From assembly GCA_028869385.1 (NCBI GenBank), contig JAGWSR010000066.1:1-64000 (forward strand): 64,000 nucleotides of DNA, in the 5' to 3' direction. The position numbers were made by a program, and so were the translations under genes. The DNA is from a bacterium (GTDB taxonomy: Bacteria; Vulcanimicrobiota; Vulcanimicrobiia; Vulcanimicrobiales; Vulcanimicrobiaceae). The notes beneath the pieces were generated by a model that did no database searches, was not told where the DNA came from, and saw only the letters and a list, made by a program, of their open reading frames with translations. Within the stretch, counting starts at the first letter, position 1. Each line of letters begins with the position of its first letter. Shown piece after piece: positions 40,737-49,439 of this stretch.

Positions 40737-41219
40737 GTGTTCACGTTCTTGCGTCGTTTCGCTTTCCGCCGCCCCGCGCAGCCGCGCGAACGGGCCCTGT
40801 GGCTGCTGCGCTCGGGGCGCCCGGCCGAGGCCGAGACGCTGCTCGGCGAGCTGGCTGCGGCCCCCGAGCTCGATGCGACCGACCGCGCCTTTCTGCTCAA
40901 TAAGCGCGGCGTGGCCCGCATCGCGCTCGGGCGCGCGCACGACGCTCGCGAGGATTTCGAGGCGGCGCTCGCACTCGATCCCGCGCACGTGCCGGCCATC
41001 GTGAACCTTGGGAATCTGTCGCTCGAGGGTGGCGACGTCGCGGCGGCGATCTCGCAGTACGAGCGCGCGATCGCGCTCGACCCCGACTATGCGCCCGCCC
41101 ATCTCAATCTGGGGGCCGCGTACAAGCGATGCGGCCGATTCGCCGACGGGGTGCGCGAACTGCGCCTCGCACAGCGTTTGGAGGGGCGTCGGCGCGCAGC
41201 GCCAACGTCGCGGCTATGA
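40737..41219 (+). CDS. TPR-repeat protein
   Basis: Protein of 160 residues beginning at GTG 40737 with three tetratricopeptide repeats: AEAETLLGELAAAP, DAREDFEAALALDPAHVPAI and AAISQYERAIALDPDYAPAH. The N-terminus is basic. TPR proteins are adaptors; the partner is unknown, though the coupled Clp-N protein is a candidate. The ATGA overlap at 41216 couples it to that gene. Confidence 0.75.
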   Translation: MFTFLRRFAFRRPAQPRERALWLLRSGRPAEAETLLGELAAAPELDATDRAFLLNKRGVARIALGRAHDAREDFEAALALDPAHVPAIVNLGNLSLEGGDVAAAISQYERAIALDPDYAPAHLNLGAAYKRCGRFADGVRELRLAQRLEGRRRAAPTSRL

Positions 41220-41752
41220 ACGAGAACGTCGAGCAGATCCCGCTCTCGCGCGAACTTTTGGCGCTGATGCGGCACGCGGTCGACGTCGCGTCGTCGCTGC
41301 GCGAGCCGTTCGTGAGCGTGCGCGCGCTGCTCCTCGCGCTGCTCGACGAACCCGCGCTCGGCGCCGCGCTCGAACCGGTGCTGCCGCGCGAACGCCTCGA
41401 TGCCTACGCGTTACCCGAGGATGCGGGAACGCGTTTGACCGCATCGCGCGTTCCCGAGCCGAAGCTGCGACCCGGCGAGCGCGCCGCGATGCTGCGCTTT
41501 AACACGCTCGCGTTCAAAACGCCCGACGGCACGCGCAGCGTCTGGCTCAGCCGCGAAGCGCACGCGGTGTGGATCGAAGGCGCCAAACGCGTCGGCGAAA
41601 ACGGCGCGTATCTGCCCAAGCATCTCGCGCTCGGCATCGCCGCCGACGCGGTGCGTTCGCCGGGCATCTTCGCGCAGTTGCATCTCGCGCCGGGCGCGAT
41701 CGTCGACGCGATCACCGCGCACGAACAAGAAGAGAAGAAGGCGAAGCGCTAG
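41216..41752 (+). CDS. Clp N-domain-like protein
   Basis: Protein of 178 residues with Clp-N (double-repeat) character: LSRELLALMRHAVDVASSLR and VSVRALLLALLDEP in the first repeat, and YLPKHLALGIAADAVRSPGI in the second. The ATPase part of ClpA/ClpC is absent, so it is a stand-alone adaptor-like protein. ATG 41216 overlaps the TPR gene stop. The frame upstream to 41129 is a shadow of that gene. Confidence 0.65.
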   Translation: MNENVEQIPLSRELLALMRHAVDVASSLREPFVSVRALLLALLDEPALGAALEPVLPRERLDAYALPEDAGTRLTASRVPEPKLRPGERAAMLRFNTLAFKTPDGTRSVWLSREAHAVWIEGAKRVGENGAYLPKHLALGIAADAVRSPGIFAQLHLAPGAIVDAITAHEQEEKKAKR

Positions 41753-42216
41753 CGACCGCTCGCTTCGACGCACGTGATCTCTTCGAGATACTCGAAGAGT
41801 TGCGGAAGCGTGATCTTCTCGAGCGCGGTCTGCTGCTTGATGCCGTCGGCATCCTCACCTTCGTCGCGCAAATAGCAGCGCGTCTCGCCCGCCTCGTTCT
41901 CGCAGATGAAGGAGACCGCGAAGCCGCGCCCGGGCAACTCGTCGTAGATCCGCATCGTCTGCGGGTTCAGGATTTCGAGCGAGTGCGCTTGGTTGTGCGC
42001 GTCGAAGAGCAGAATCTTGAGGTGTTCGTAATTCGTCACCTCGATCGAGCCGACCACGAAGATGTTTTTGGCCGAAAAGAACTCGTGACCGCGTTTGCTG
42101 CGGCTCGAGACTTCGTAGAAGACTCGGTGCGCGACGAAGCGGTTGAGGATCTTGCGAAGGGTCGCAAGCGAGGCGAGCGTCTCGGTCCGATTGCCCCGCG
42201 TGTAGATGATCTTCAC
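41749..42216 (-). CDS. Conserved-looking hypothetical protein
   Basis: Cytosolic protein of 155 residues from GTG 42216 (VKIIYTRGNRTETLASLATL). Mixed alpha/beta sequence with strands such as KNIFVVGSIEVTNYEHLKIL and acidic helices (LEKITLPQLFEYLEEI). No family was recognised. The longer frame to 42528 crosses the divergent Tat gene and has low-complexity sequence, so it is not used. The stops of this and the Clp-N gene overlap. Confidence 0.55.
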   Translation of the reverse strand: MKIIYTRGNRTETLASLATLRKILNRFVAHRVFYEVSSRSKRGHEFFSAKNIFVVGSIEVTNYEHLKILLFDAHNQAHSLEILNPQTMRIYDELPGRGFAVSFICENEAGETRCYLRDEGEDADGIKQQTALEKITLPQLFEYLEEITCVEASGR

Positions 42217-42277
42217 GGCGGACGAGGATGCTTGCACACCCGGAGAAGGGTACCCTTCTCGCCAACAGGTCAGAACA

Positions 42278-42538
42278 ATGTTTTCGGTTCCCGACATCAT
42301 GGTCGTCTCGGTGCTCGCGCTCTTGCTCTTTGGGCCCGACCAGCTCCCGAAGATGATGCGCCAATTCGGACGGATCATGCGCGAGGTGCAGAACACCTCG
42401 CAAGGCTTCATCGCCGAGATGGAGCGGGCAGCCGATCCCGTGCCCGTCGTCACGCCGCCGCCGATGCCGCCCCCGCCCGAACTCCCCGAGCCCAAGGTGG
42501 AGGCTACGCCCCCGAAAGGCGACGCCACAGCGCGATAA
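42278..42538 (+). CDS. Sec-independent translocase TatA/TatB
   Basis: Protein of 86 residues. The N-terminal transmembrane helix MFSVPDIMVVSVLALLLFGP, the hinge FGPDQLP and the amphipathic helix MMRQFGRIMREVQNTSQGF are those of TatA/B proteins; the tail is Pro-rich. Pore-forming TatA and TatB cannot be told apart with certainty. No tatC is nearby. ATG 42278 is preferred because it begins at the helix. Confidence 0.85.
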   Translation: MFSVPDIMVVSVLALLLFGPDQLPKMMRQFGRIMREVQNTSQGFIAEMERAADPVPVVTPPPMPPPPELPEPKVEATPPKGDATAR

Positions 42539-42980
42539 CGCGCCGGACGTAGGCGCGCGTCTCGGGGTAGGGCGGGACACCGCCGTAGCGTTCGACCGCA
42601 CCCGCGCCCGCATTGTACGCGGCGAGGGCGTCGGCGTAGCGCTCCGCGGGTGCGAGCGCCGCATAGCGCGCGAGCAGTCCGCGCAGATGGACCGCGACGC
42701 CGTGGATGTTCGCTTGCGGGTCATCGGGATCGACGCCGAGCGCGTCGGCCGTGCCGGGCATCAGCTGGCCCAGCCCGCGGGCGCCGGCGGGTGAGATCGC
42801 GGCGTCGTTCCAGGACGATTCCACCGCGATCAGCGCCACGAGCAGCCGCGCGTCGAGTCCCTCGCGGTCGGCCTCGCGAATCGTCGTTTGCGCGTAGAGC
42901 GCGGCGCGCGTGCCGTCGAGGTGCGGGTTGAAGCGCTGCAACGCGCACGCATAAAGCAAAACGAGAGCGGCACTCGTCAT
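42504..42980 (-). CDS. Lytic transglycosylase (SLT domain)
   Basis: Protein of 158 residues of the soluble lytic transglycosylase type, cleaving peptidoglycan. The N-terminal hydrophobic segment acts as signal or anchor. Catalytic Glu54 is in LLVALIAVESSWNDAAISPA, followed by GARGLGQLMPGTA and YADALAAYNAGAGAV. It overlaps the tail of the Tat gene by 35 bp on the opposite strand. Confidence 0.9.
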   Translation of the reverse strand: MTSAALVLLYACALQRFNPHLDGTRAALYAQTTIREADREGLDARLLVALIAVESSWNDAAISPAGARGLGQLMPGTADALGVDPDDPQANIHGVAVHLRGLLARYAALAPAERYADALAAYNAGAGAVERYGGVPPYPETRAYVRRVIALWRRLSGA

Positions 42981-43027
42981 CGACGACGATAGTGCCCGCT
43001 CTCGTTCGAGAGGCGACGCGCGAACCG

Positions 43028-43312
43028 CTAGATGTTGAAGTTTTGGCGCAGCTCGTTGATACGCTCCGCGACGGCGCTACGCACTTGCGAGTGCAGGCGC
43101 TCTTTCTGTTCGTCGGGGAGACGGCGGTAGATGAAGTAGCCGGCTGCGGAGACGAGCCCGCCGAGCAGGCCGACCAGGAGCGCTTTGCCGACTTCGTTGT
43201 CGCTCTCTTCGCGCGCGGGTTCGCTGCCGAAGGCGCCTTGGTAGCCGTTGCTGCTGCTGTTCGTGCCCGACCACTGCTGTTCGGGCGGCGTGACGCGGAA
43301 ACTATCTGACAT
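43028..43312 (-). CDS. Small membrane protein, YtxH-like
   Basis: Protein of 94 residues: a polar, Ser/Asn-rich N-terminus, one transmembrane helix (GKALLVGLLGGLVSAAGYFI) and a charged helical tail (DEQKERLHSQVRSAVAERIN). The layout is like YtxH-type stress proteins, without clear homology. Confidence 0.6.
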   Translation of the reverse strand: MSDSFRVTPPEQQWSGTNSSSNGYQGAFGSEPAREESDNEVGKALLVGLLGGLVSAAGYFIYRRLPDEQKERLHSQVRSAVAERINELRQNFNI

Positions 43313-43339
43313 GGGTCCTCCTTCGGTACGCTGCCTATC

Positions 43340-43666
43340 TTACCCGGTTTGCCGCCGGTATGTTACATGCGCCGGAAATTGCTTGGCGATCTGCTCCACC
43401 GAGAGTTCGGCGGTGGCGACGATTGCCGTAACCGCCGCATCGTCGCGCGCGGATTCGGGAATGCGAAGATCGAGCTCGCCGCTGCGCTGCGTGACATCGA
43501 TGGCAATCTTGGCGTGCGCTTCGAGGCCGAGGCGAGCGGCCTGCAAGATGGCCGAGACGGCCGCGCAGACGATATCCTCACCGTGCTCGGCGAAGGCGGC
43601 GTGTCCGGAAGCGCAAAACCGGGACAGCCGATCGCGGCCGTCCCGGTAAAAGGTCACTTCGAGCAT
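43340..43666 (-). CDS. prp: Ribosomal-processing cysteine protease Prp
   Basis: Protein of 108 residues. The Prp motif is clear: SGHAAFAEHGEDIVCAAVSA with His22 and Cys34. Prp trims the N-terminal extension of ribosomal protein L27 in several phyla. It follows rplU by 13 bp, which fits the usual rplU-prp-rpmA order, but rpmA (L27) is not the next gene here. Confidence 0.88.
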   Translation of the reverse strand: MLEVTFYRDGRDRLSRFCASGHAAFAEHGEDIVCAAVSAILQAARLGLEAHAKIAIDVTQRSGELDLRIPESARDDAAVTAIVATAELSVEQIAKQFPAHVTYRRQTG

Positions 43667-43679
43667 CGGCGGCGAGCCG

Positions 43680-44000
43680 CTAGACGCTGATCTTCGTGAT
43701 TTTGACTTCGGCGAAGCGCTGACGGTGGCCGTTGAGCTTGCGGACGCGCTTCTTCGGCTTGTAGCGGAAGACGAGGATCTTCTTATCCTTCGCCTGACGA
43801 AGAACCGTGCCCGTCACCGAAGCGCCGCTGAGCGTCGGGGCGCCGACCTTCACGTCGCCGCCCGCGCTCGCGAGCACGACCTTGTCGAACGTCACGTCGG
43901 TGCCGACTTCGGCATCGACGAGATCGGTGCGGATGATCTCACCCTCGGCGACACGCACTTGCTTCCCGCCGGTCTCAATGATCGCGTACATAACTGCCAT
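43680..44000 (-). CDS. rplU: 50S ribosomal protein L21
   Basis: Ribosomal protein L21 of 106 residues: MYAIIETGGKQVRVAEGEII, KVGAPTLSGASVTGTVLRQA and FRYKPKKRVRKLNGHRQRFA are diagnostic. The start may be 44000 (MAVMYAII) or 43991 (MYAII). It forms an operon with prp. Confidence 0.96.
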   Translation of the reverse strand: MAVMYAIIETGGKQVRVAEGEIIRTDLVDAEVGTDVTFDKVVLASAGGDVKVGAPTLSGASVTGTVLRQAKDKKILVFRYKPKKRVRKLNGHRQRFAEVKITKISV

Positions 44001-44069
44001 ACATTACCAGCGCCACCCCAAGGGTGTCAACGGAGAAAGCCCCCACCCGCGTCACCCCGAGCCCCCAAC

Positions 44070-44141
44070 GTGTCACCCTGAGCCTGTCGAAGGGCCCCCG
44101 TGTCACCCTGAGCTTGTCGAAGGGCTGAGCTTGTCGAAGGG
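44070..44141. repeat. Dispersed intergenic repeat
   Basis: Two full copies and one shortened copy of the CCTGAGCxTGTCGAAGG repeat, direct orientation, upstream of rplU and before the next operon. It is the same element as at 30441-30623. The rest of the gap 44001-44217 holds no gene. Confidence 0.8.
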
Positions 44142-44217
44142 TTGACAGCGAACGCCGCAGCCGCTAGCCTGTAGATAAGTCTAAAATATAGACCAATCTG
44201 CAGTCGGAGGCCGCATC

Positions 44218-44787
44218 GTGGATTCATCGGACGCCCGGGAGCACTTGGAGATGGTCGAGCGCATCGTCGCCGCCTCGTCGCGCAAGCTCGAGGTGAGCGG
44301 CGAGTTCTTTCTGGTCTGGGGGCTCGCCTCGGGTACCCTCGACCTCATCTTCCAGCTCGTGAACGACGGGCGGCTCCCGCTCGCCACGGTGTGGGCCGGG
44401 CCGCTCCTCATCGTCGCCGCCGTGCTCTACACCGCCGTGCGGGTGCGTCGGTTTCGCGCCATGCCCGGCGCTCGGATGACGCTCCTCGAGCGCGAGTTTC
44501 TGAACGTGCTGTGGATCGCGCTCGCGATGGCCTTCGCGGTCAATCTCGTCGGCGGTCACATCTTCTCGCAGTGGGCGCAGGCGGCGATCTGGAGCGTGGC
44601 CGCGGCGATCGCGCTCTTCTACATCGCGGTACACGGCAATCGGCGCGCGCTCGTGGGCGGCATCGTGCTGCTCCTCTCGATCGCGTTTGCGAACTTCTCG
44701 GTGCCGATCGCCGGATACGTGCTCGCGGGCGGCATGTATCTCGGCTATGCGGGTTTCGGACTCGCCGACATGCTCGCGCGCGAGTGA
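44218..44787 (+). CDS. Multi-spanning membrane protein
   Basis: Protein of 189 residues from GTG 44218 (GGAGG upstream) with a cytosolic N-terminus (DAREHLEMVERIVAASSRKL) and about five transmembrane helices. No family was recognised. It is the first gene of an operon with a winged-helix regulator and an ABC exporter, and could be an accessory part of that exporter. Confidence 0.65.
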   Translation: MDSSDAREHLEMVERIVAASSRKLEVSGEFFLVWGLASGTLDLIFQLVNDGRLPLATVWAGPLLIVAAVLYTAVRVRRFRAMPGARMTLLEREFLNVLWIALAMAFAVNLVGGHIFSQWAQAAIWSVAAAIALFYIAVHGNRRALVGGIVLLLSIAFANFSVPIAGYVLAGGMYLGYAGFGLADMLARE

Positions 44788-44793
44788 TCTAGC

Positions 44794-45087
44794 GTGGACG
44801 ATCTCTTACTCTCCAAGATTCGCTTGAGCGTCGTGGCGGAATTGCTGAACGTGCAGTGGGTCAGTTTCACCGATCTCGCGCGCGCCATCGAGACCACCAA
44901 CGGTAATCTCGGCGCTCATCTGGCAAAACTCGTCGACGCCGGTTACATCGCCGAGGAGAAGACCTACGCGGGGCGTCGCCCGCTCTCGCGCTACTCGCTC
45001 ACCGAAACCGGTCGTGCCGCGTTCGTCGCACACGTTCGGCAACTCGAAGCGCTGCTCTCCGCGGCGCCGGAAGGGAATCGCTCATGA
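44794..45087 (+). CDS. Winged-helix regulator
   Basis: Protein of 97 residues with a winged helix of the ArsR/MarR-like type (VSFTDLARAIETTNGNLGAH, LAKLVDAGYIAEEKTYAGRR, SRYSLTETGRAAF). It probably controls its own operon, which codes for an ABC exporter. The stop overlaps the ABC ATPase start by 4 bp. Confidence 0.82.
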   Translation: MDDLLLSKIRLSVVAELLNVQWVSFTDLARAIETTNGNLGAHLAKLVDAGYIAEEKTYAGRRPLSRYSLTETGRAAFVAHVRQLEALLSAAPEGNRS

Positions 45088-45914
45088 CCCTCATCGATGC
45101 GCGCGAACTATCCAAGAGCTACGGCGAGGTACGCGCGCTTGTCGACGTCGGATTCGAGATCGGCGCAGGCGAGGTCGTCGCGCTGCTCGGTCGCAACGGC
45201 GCGGGAAAGACGACGACCATCGAACTCTTGCTCGGCTTGCGTAGCCCCGACGGCGGCGCGGTGACGATCTGCGGCGCCGAGCCGACCAGTGTCGCGGCGC
45301 GCGGTAGGATCGGCGCGATGCCGCAGCACACGGGATTTCCCGACAGCCTTCGGGTACGCGAACTCATCGAACTCGCCGCGGCGCACTACGAGCACCCGCA
45401 AGACGTCGCGACGGTACTAGCGTCCTTCGAACTCACCGCGCTCGCCGACGATCGCGTTGGGAGCCTCTCGGGCGGGCAGCAGCGGCGCGTGGCGCTCGCG
45501 CTCGCCTTCGTGGGCAACGCGCCCGTGGTCATGCTCGACGAGCCGAGCACCGGGCTCGACGTCGAAGCGCGCCGCGCCCTCTGGGAACACATCCGCGCCG
45601 CCGCCGACGACACGCGCTGCGTGCTCTTCACCACGCACTATTTAGAAGAAGCCGAGGCGCTCGCGACGCGCATTCTCGTGATCGACCGCGGCCGCATGCT
45701 CTTCGACGGTACGCCGCAGGCGTTTCGCGCGCGCTTCGGAGCGCGTCGCCTCGAGTACGTCGCCCCGAGCGGCGAGCGAACGGTCGTTACCGCCGACGAC
45801 ACCGATGCCTACGTCCGCGAGCTCGTCGCATCGGGCGCGCCGTTCCGCGATCTCATCATCACCCAGTCGTCGTTCGAGGACGTCTTCCTCGATCTCGTCG
45901 GAGGAGCGGTCTAG
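45084..45914 (+). CDS. ABC transporter ATP-binding protein (exporter type)
   Basis: ATPase of 276 residues, CcmA/DrrA-like. Walker A is GRNGAGKTT (about 35-43), signature LSGGQQRRVALAL, Walker B VVMLDEPSTGLD and the switch His is in TTHYLEEAE. It pairs with the permease that follows after one base. The likely role is export of a lipid-like or antimicrobial molecule. Confidence 0.92.
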   Translation: MTLIDARELSKSYGEVRALVDVGFEIGAGEVVALLGRNGAGKTTTIELLLGLRSPDGGAVTICGAEPTSVAARGRIGAMPQHTGFPDSLRVRELIELAAAHYEHPQDVATVLASFELTALADDRVGSLSGGQQRRVALALAFVGNAPVVMLDEPSTGLDVEARRALWEHIRAAADDTRCVLFTTHYLEEAEALATRILVIDRGRMLFDGTPQAFRARFGARRLEYVAPSGERTVVTADDTDAYVRELVASGAPFRDLIITQSSFEDVFLDLVGGAV

Positions 45915-45915
45915 C

Positions 45916-46656
45916 ATGGAGTTTCGTCTCGTACGCGCGCACGTCGTTGCGCTGCTGCGCGATCTGCTGCGCACGCCGTCGTTCCTGATTCCCACGGTCG
46001 GTTTTCCGACGATGTTCTACTGCATCTTCGCCCTCGGCTACGCCCGAACGAACGCGGACACGGCGAACTTCATCGTCTGCTCGTATGTCGGCTTTGCCAT
46101 GCTCGGCGTGACGCTCTTCCAATTTGGCGTTGGCGTGGCGAACGAGCGCGGACGCCCGTGGGAGCGTTACTTGCGAGCGCTGCCGGTGAGCGTAGCGACC
46201 CGCTTCGCGGCGCGCGTTATCGTCGCGTTGATCTTCGGCGCGGCCTCGGCGGGGCTCGTCGGCATCGTCGCACGGCTGCTCTCGCCGGTGACGTTGGACG
46301 CAGCGCAGTGGTTCCTCCTCGCGCTCGCGGCCGTGTTCGGCGCGATTCCCTTCGTACTGATCGGGCTCGCGATCGCCTATTGGGTGCCGGCGCGCGGAGC
46401 GCTACCGGTCACGAACCTACTCTATCTGCTCGGGCTCTTCGCGGGCGGCTTCTTCATGCCGCCGCAGTATCTGCCGTCGTTCGCGCAAGCGATCTCACCC
46501 TACACCCCCACCCGACAGTTCGGCGAGTTGCTCTGGAGCGTCACCGGTGCGCACGACGCGCCGCACGCGATGAGCGTCCTCGTCCTCTACGCGCTCGCAT
46601 TCGCGGCGATCGCGATCATCGGCTACCGTCGCGACGAGCGGACCCGTTACGCGTAG
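45916..46656 (+). CDS. ABC-2 type permease
   Basis: Inner-membrane protein of 246 residues with six hydrophobic helices in the ABC-2 membrane pattern, including GLFAGGFFMPPQYLPSFAQA and SPYTPTRQFGELLW, typical of this family. ATG 45916 is one base after the ATPase stop. It forms the membrane part of the exporter. Confidence 0.88.
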   Translation: MEFRLVRAHVVALLRDLLRTPSFLIPTVGFPTMFYCIFALGYARTNADTANFIVCSYVGFAMLGVTLFQFGVGVANERGRPWERYLRALPVSVATRFAARVIVALIFGAASAGLVGIVARLLSPVTLDAAQWFLLALAAVFGAIPFVLIGLAIAYWVPARGALPVTNLLYLLGLFAGGFFMPPQYLPSFAQAISPYTPTRQFGELLWSVTGAHDAPHAMSVLVLYALAFAAIAIIGYRRDERTRYA

Positions 46657-46700
46657 CCGTTCATAAAGGCACCGTCGCGTCGACGGGCTAAAGACGAGGG

Positions 46701-46994
46701 GTGATTGCGAATGCGAAACAACCGACCCCCGTGCCGCTCGTTCTGTTGGGTTCGCTCGCGACCGTCGTCGCGTTGAGCGGGCTCAGCATCGCCGCCTTTG
46801 CGTTGAATGCCGTCGCCGGACTGCTCTGCTGGTCGCTCTGCGGCCTCGTACCGCTCATCATCGGCATCGCGCACGCGGTGCGCGGGCACTCGCGCGCCGC
46901 GCTCTACTGGTTAGGCGTTGGAGTCGGGATGGCGCTCGCTGCCGTCGTCGGCGTCGCGCTCTTTGTGACGGTGCTCTCGCACGCGAACGTCTAA
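46701..46994 (+). CDS. Small membrane protein
   Basis: Protein of 97 residues from GTG 46701 with two or three transmembrane helices (VPLVLLGSLATVVALSGLSI; YWLGVGVGMALAAVVGVALF). It resembles DUF4190-like small membrane proteins. Nothing more specific can be said. Confidence 0.55.
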   Translation: MIANAKQPTPVPLVLLGSLATVVALSGLSIAAFALNAVAGLLCWSLCGLVPLIIGIAHAVRGHSRAALYWLGVGVGMALAAVVGVALFVTVLSHANV

Positions 46995-46997
46995 CGC

Positions 46998-49145
46998 CTA
47001 AGGTTCGAGCAGCAGCGTCGCTTTCGTCGCGGCTTTCACCGCGGCGTCGCTGAACGGAAGCGGCAGCAACGTGCCGTTCACCCAGGCCGTCGCTTCGTCG
47101 GTGTAGTGCCCGGAGCCGGGCTCGCCCGATTCGCCTTGCGGGATCGTGATGCCGCCGGCATCCCAGTTGCCGACATCCCATACGGCGTGAAAGCTCTGCG
47201 AGAACCCGTGGTTTTGCACGTGCACCGTTAACGCGTCACCGTCGCCGGCAAGGCGCGTGCCGTTGAGAAACGAGAGGCCGAGCGCCGCGAGCGGATGTCG
47301 CACGGTGATCGCTCCGGCGCTTCCCCACGGCGCGGGATCGTCACTCGTTTGCAAGAGCGACGATATCGGCAGCGCGGCGTTGCGTTCGCGCACGAGCGCG
47401 CTCATGAAACCCGCGTTCGCGATGGCGCTCAGACGTTCGCGCGCATTGAAGGCGACGGTCGCGGCGCGCGAGTCCGGCGAGAAACGCCCGTCCCACGACG
47501 CGAGCATCGCGACGTCGCCGCTTTGAGCCGCTGGGAGTTGCACGCCCTTCGCTTCGCTCACGATCAGTTTTGCGAGTTGCGCCTCGCCGACCGAGAGCGT
47601 GTCCATCTGCATCTTGGCGAAGTACGCCACGTCGTACGTCTTGCGCGCGCGCAGCAACTGCGCGACGCGATACGCACGATAGGGCGGCGCGAATTGGGCG
47701 CTGAGGCGCAACGGATACGACGGGCCGTACATTTTGTTGTTGGAGGTCCAAACGACCGCATCGCGCGACGGCGCGACCTGCGGTAGGCGATCGAATGGGA
47801 CCGGTGCGTAGGTCCGGGCGAGATCGCTCGCTGGGTGGATGCCGCGCGACCAGAGCGGATCGTTCGGAATCGAGCCGGCGAGATGATACGCAACGCTACC
47901 CGAGGTGTCGGCGAGCGCGAAGTTCTGCGTCGGTCCGGGGTAGGCGCGCAGGATCGCGAGGGCGTCGGCGATGCTCTTGGCACGGTCGAGCCCGTCGAAG
48001 GTGAGGATCGGCGATGTCGGATCTTCGTAGGCGTTCCAGCGTACGAGTACGAAGCGCATCGCTCCGTTCGCGTTCACCGTCGTGCCGAACTCGCGCGTGC
48101 CGCGATAGTAGCGCTGCACCACGTCCTTGCCGAAGCGCACGCGGATCGTCTCGTTCTTCCAGTCGGCCGCATCGAGGTGCGGCGGCGCGTCGAAGACCGA
48201 GAGCGAGGTAACGGTGCCGTTTGTCGCGGCCCATGCGAGATGCTCGTTGTGCCCGAGCGTGATGCCGGGCGTGCCCGAGAGGATCGCGCCGGCGACGTGA
48301 TAGCCGGGCGCCTCGAGATCGGCGAGATACCACACGCCGGGAATCTGCAGGCGCAGGTGCGGATCGTTCGCGAGGAGCGCGCGTCCGCTCGTCGTGTGCG
48401 CGCCGCCCGCCGCCCACTCGTTGCTGCCGATCGGCGGACGACGGTCGAGGAGCGCGCCGATAAGCGCGGCTCGCGACGTGCAGTGCGCCGGATCGGCAAT
48501 CTTCGCGAGACCCTCGGTCACCGGCGCGTCGAAGCACGGATCGGTGAGCGGATAACTGCGCCCCACGCGCTCCGCGACGTCGTTCCAATTATCCACGAGG
48601 TCGAGCACCGTGGCGAAGCCGACCGCGAGGCTGTCTTGCGGGCGCCACGGACGCGGCTTATAGAGCAGAATGCGAAACTCGACCGGCGTCGTCTCGCGCG
48701 CCATCGCGAGGTTCACGCCGTCGGCGAAGGCTTGCAGAAGCATCTGATCGTGCGCATTCATGCGCCGCCATTGCTCCTCGACGAGTGATTTTACGGGCAC
48801 GACGCGCGCGGCTTCGTCGGCGCGTACCGTCGCGCTGCCGAGCACTTCGGAGAGCTGTCCGTACACGTACCGGCGCAGCAGATCCATCTGAAAGAGACGA
48901 TCGGATGCCTCGACGTAGCCTTCGGCAAGAAAGAGATCGCGTTCGTTGGCGGCGCGAATGTGCGGCACGCCGCGCGCGTCGCGCAGAATCTGCACCGGAG
49001 CGCTCACGCCGCTCTGCGCGAGCGTGCCGCTCGTGCGCGCCGCGGCGTGCATGCCGCGCCAAATGTTGAGGGTGTAGCCGCCGGCGACGACGACGATGAC
49101 GAGCAGCAGAATCCCGAGCGCGCGAAGCGCGTTGCGCACTAGCAT
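46998..49145 (-). CDS. Penicillin acylase-family Ntn hydrolase
   Basis: Protein of 715 residues from ATG 49145. An N-terminal signal anchor (LGILLLVIVVVAGGYTLNIW) leads to the alpha subunit region. The autocatalytic nucleophile Ser241 is in PPIGSNEWAAGGAHTTSGRA, which ends the spacer and starts the beta subunit. Later landmarks include NDPHLRLQIPGVWYLADLEA and GHNEHLAWAATNG. Such enzymes cleave amides, including N-acyl homoserine lactones and beta-lactams; the substrate here is unknown. It overlaps the Rieske gene by 7 bp. Confidence 0.92.
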   Translation of the reverse strand: MLVRNALRALGILLLVIVVVAGGYTLNIWRGMHAAARTSGTLAQSGVSAPVQILRDARGVPHIRAANERDLFLAEGYVEASDRLFQMDLLRRYVYGQLSEVLGSATVRADEAARVVPVKSLVEEQWRRMNAHDQMLLQAFADGVNLAMARETTPVEFRILLYKPRPWRPQDSLAVGFATVLDLVDNWNDVAERVGRSYPLTDPCFDAPVTEGLAKIADPAHCTSRAALIGALLDRRPPIGSNEWAAGGAHTTSGRALLANDPHLRLQIPGVWYLADLEAPGYHVAGAILSGTPGITLGHNEHLAWAATNGTVTSLSVFDAPPHLDAADWKNETIRVRFGKDVVQRYYRGTREFGTTVNANGAMRFVLVRWNAYEDPTSPILTFDGLDRAKSIADALAILRAYPGPTQNFALADTSGSVAYHLAGSIPNDPLWSRGIHPASDLARTYAPVPFDRLPQVAPSRDAVVWTSNNKMYGPSYPLRLSAQFAPPYRAYRVAQLLRARKTYDVAYFAKMQMDTLSVGEAQLAKLIVSEAKGVQLPAAQSGDVAMLASWDGRFSPDSRAATVAFNARERLSAIANAGFMSALVRERNAALPISSLLQTSDDPAPWGSAGAITVRHPLAALGLSFLNGTRLAGDGDALTVHVQNHGFSQSFHAVWDVGNWDAGGITIPQGESGEPGSGHYTDEATAWVNGTLLPLPFSDAAVKAATKATLLLEP

Positions 49146-49438
49146 TCGACGACGATCTCGTCGCCGTCCACGCGCACCGGGAACGTCATCACCGGCATCA
49201 CCGCCGGGAGCGTCGCGGCGCCGGTCTCCACGTCGAAGGTCGCACCGTGTCGCGGACAGACGATGCAACGACCCTCAAGTTCGCCTTGATCGAGCGGCGC
49301 GCCGTCGTGCGTGCACACGTCTTCGATCGCGTAGAACGTGCCGCCGACGTTACAGATCAAGAGATCCGTGCCGTCGACGGGAAAGGCCTTTGCGGTTCCG
49401 GGAGCGATCGCGGAGGTTGGGCAGAGTCGTCGTTCCAT
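49139..49438 (-). CDS. Rieske [2Fe-2S] ferredoxin-like protein
   Basis: Protein of 99 residues with both Rieske ligand pairs: CTHDGAPL (Cys42, His44) and CPRHGATF (Cys61, His64). It is soluble and of the size of biphenyl-dioxygenase-type ferredoxins. It starts right after the preceding secreted-protein gene and shares the message with sufB, which suits Rieske proteins often found with iron-sulfur assembly genes. Confidence 0.9.
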   Translation of the reverse strand: MERRLCPTSAIAPGTAKAFPVDGTDLLICNVGGTFYAIEDVCTHDGAPLDQGELEGRCIVCPRHGATFDVETGAATLPAVMPVMTFPVRVDGDEIVVEC

Positions 49439-49439
49439 G

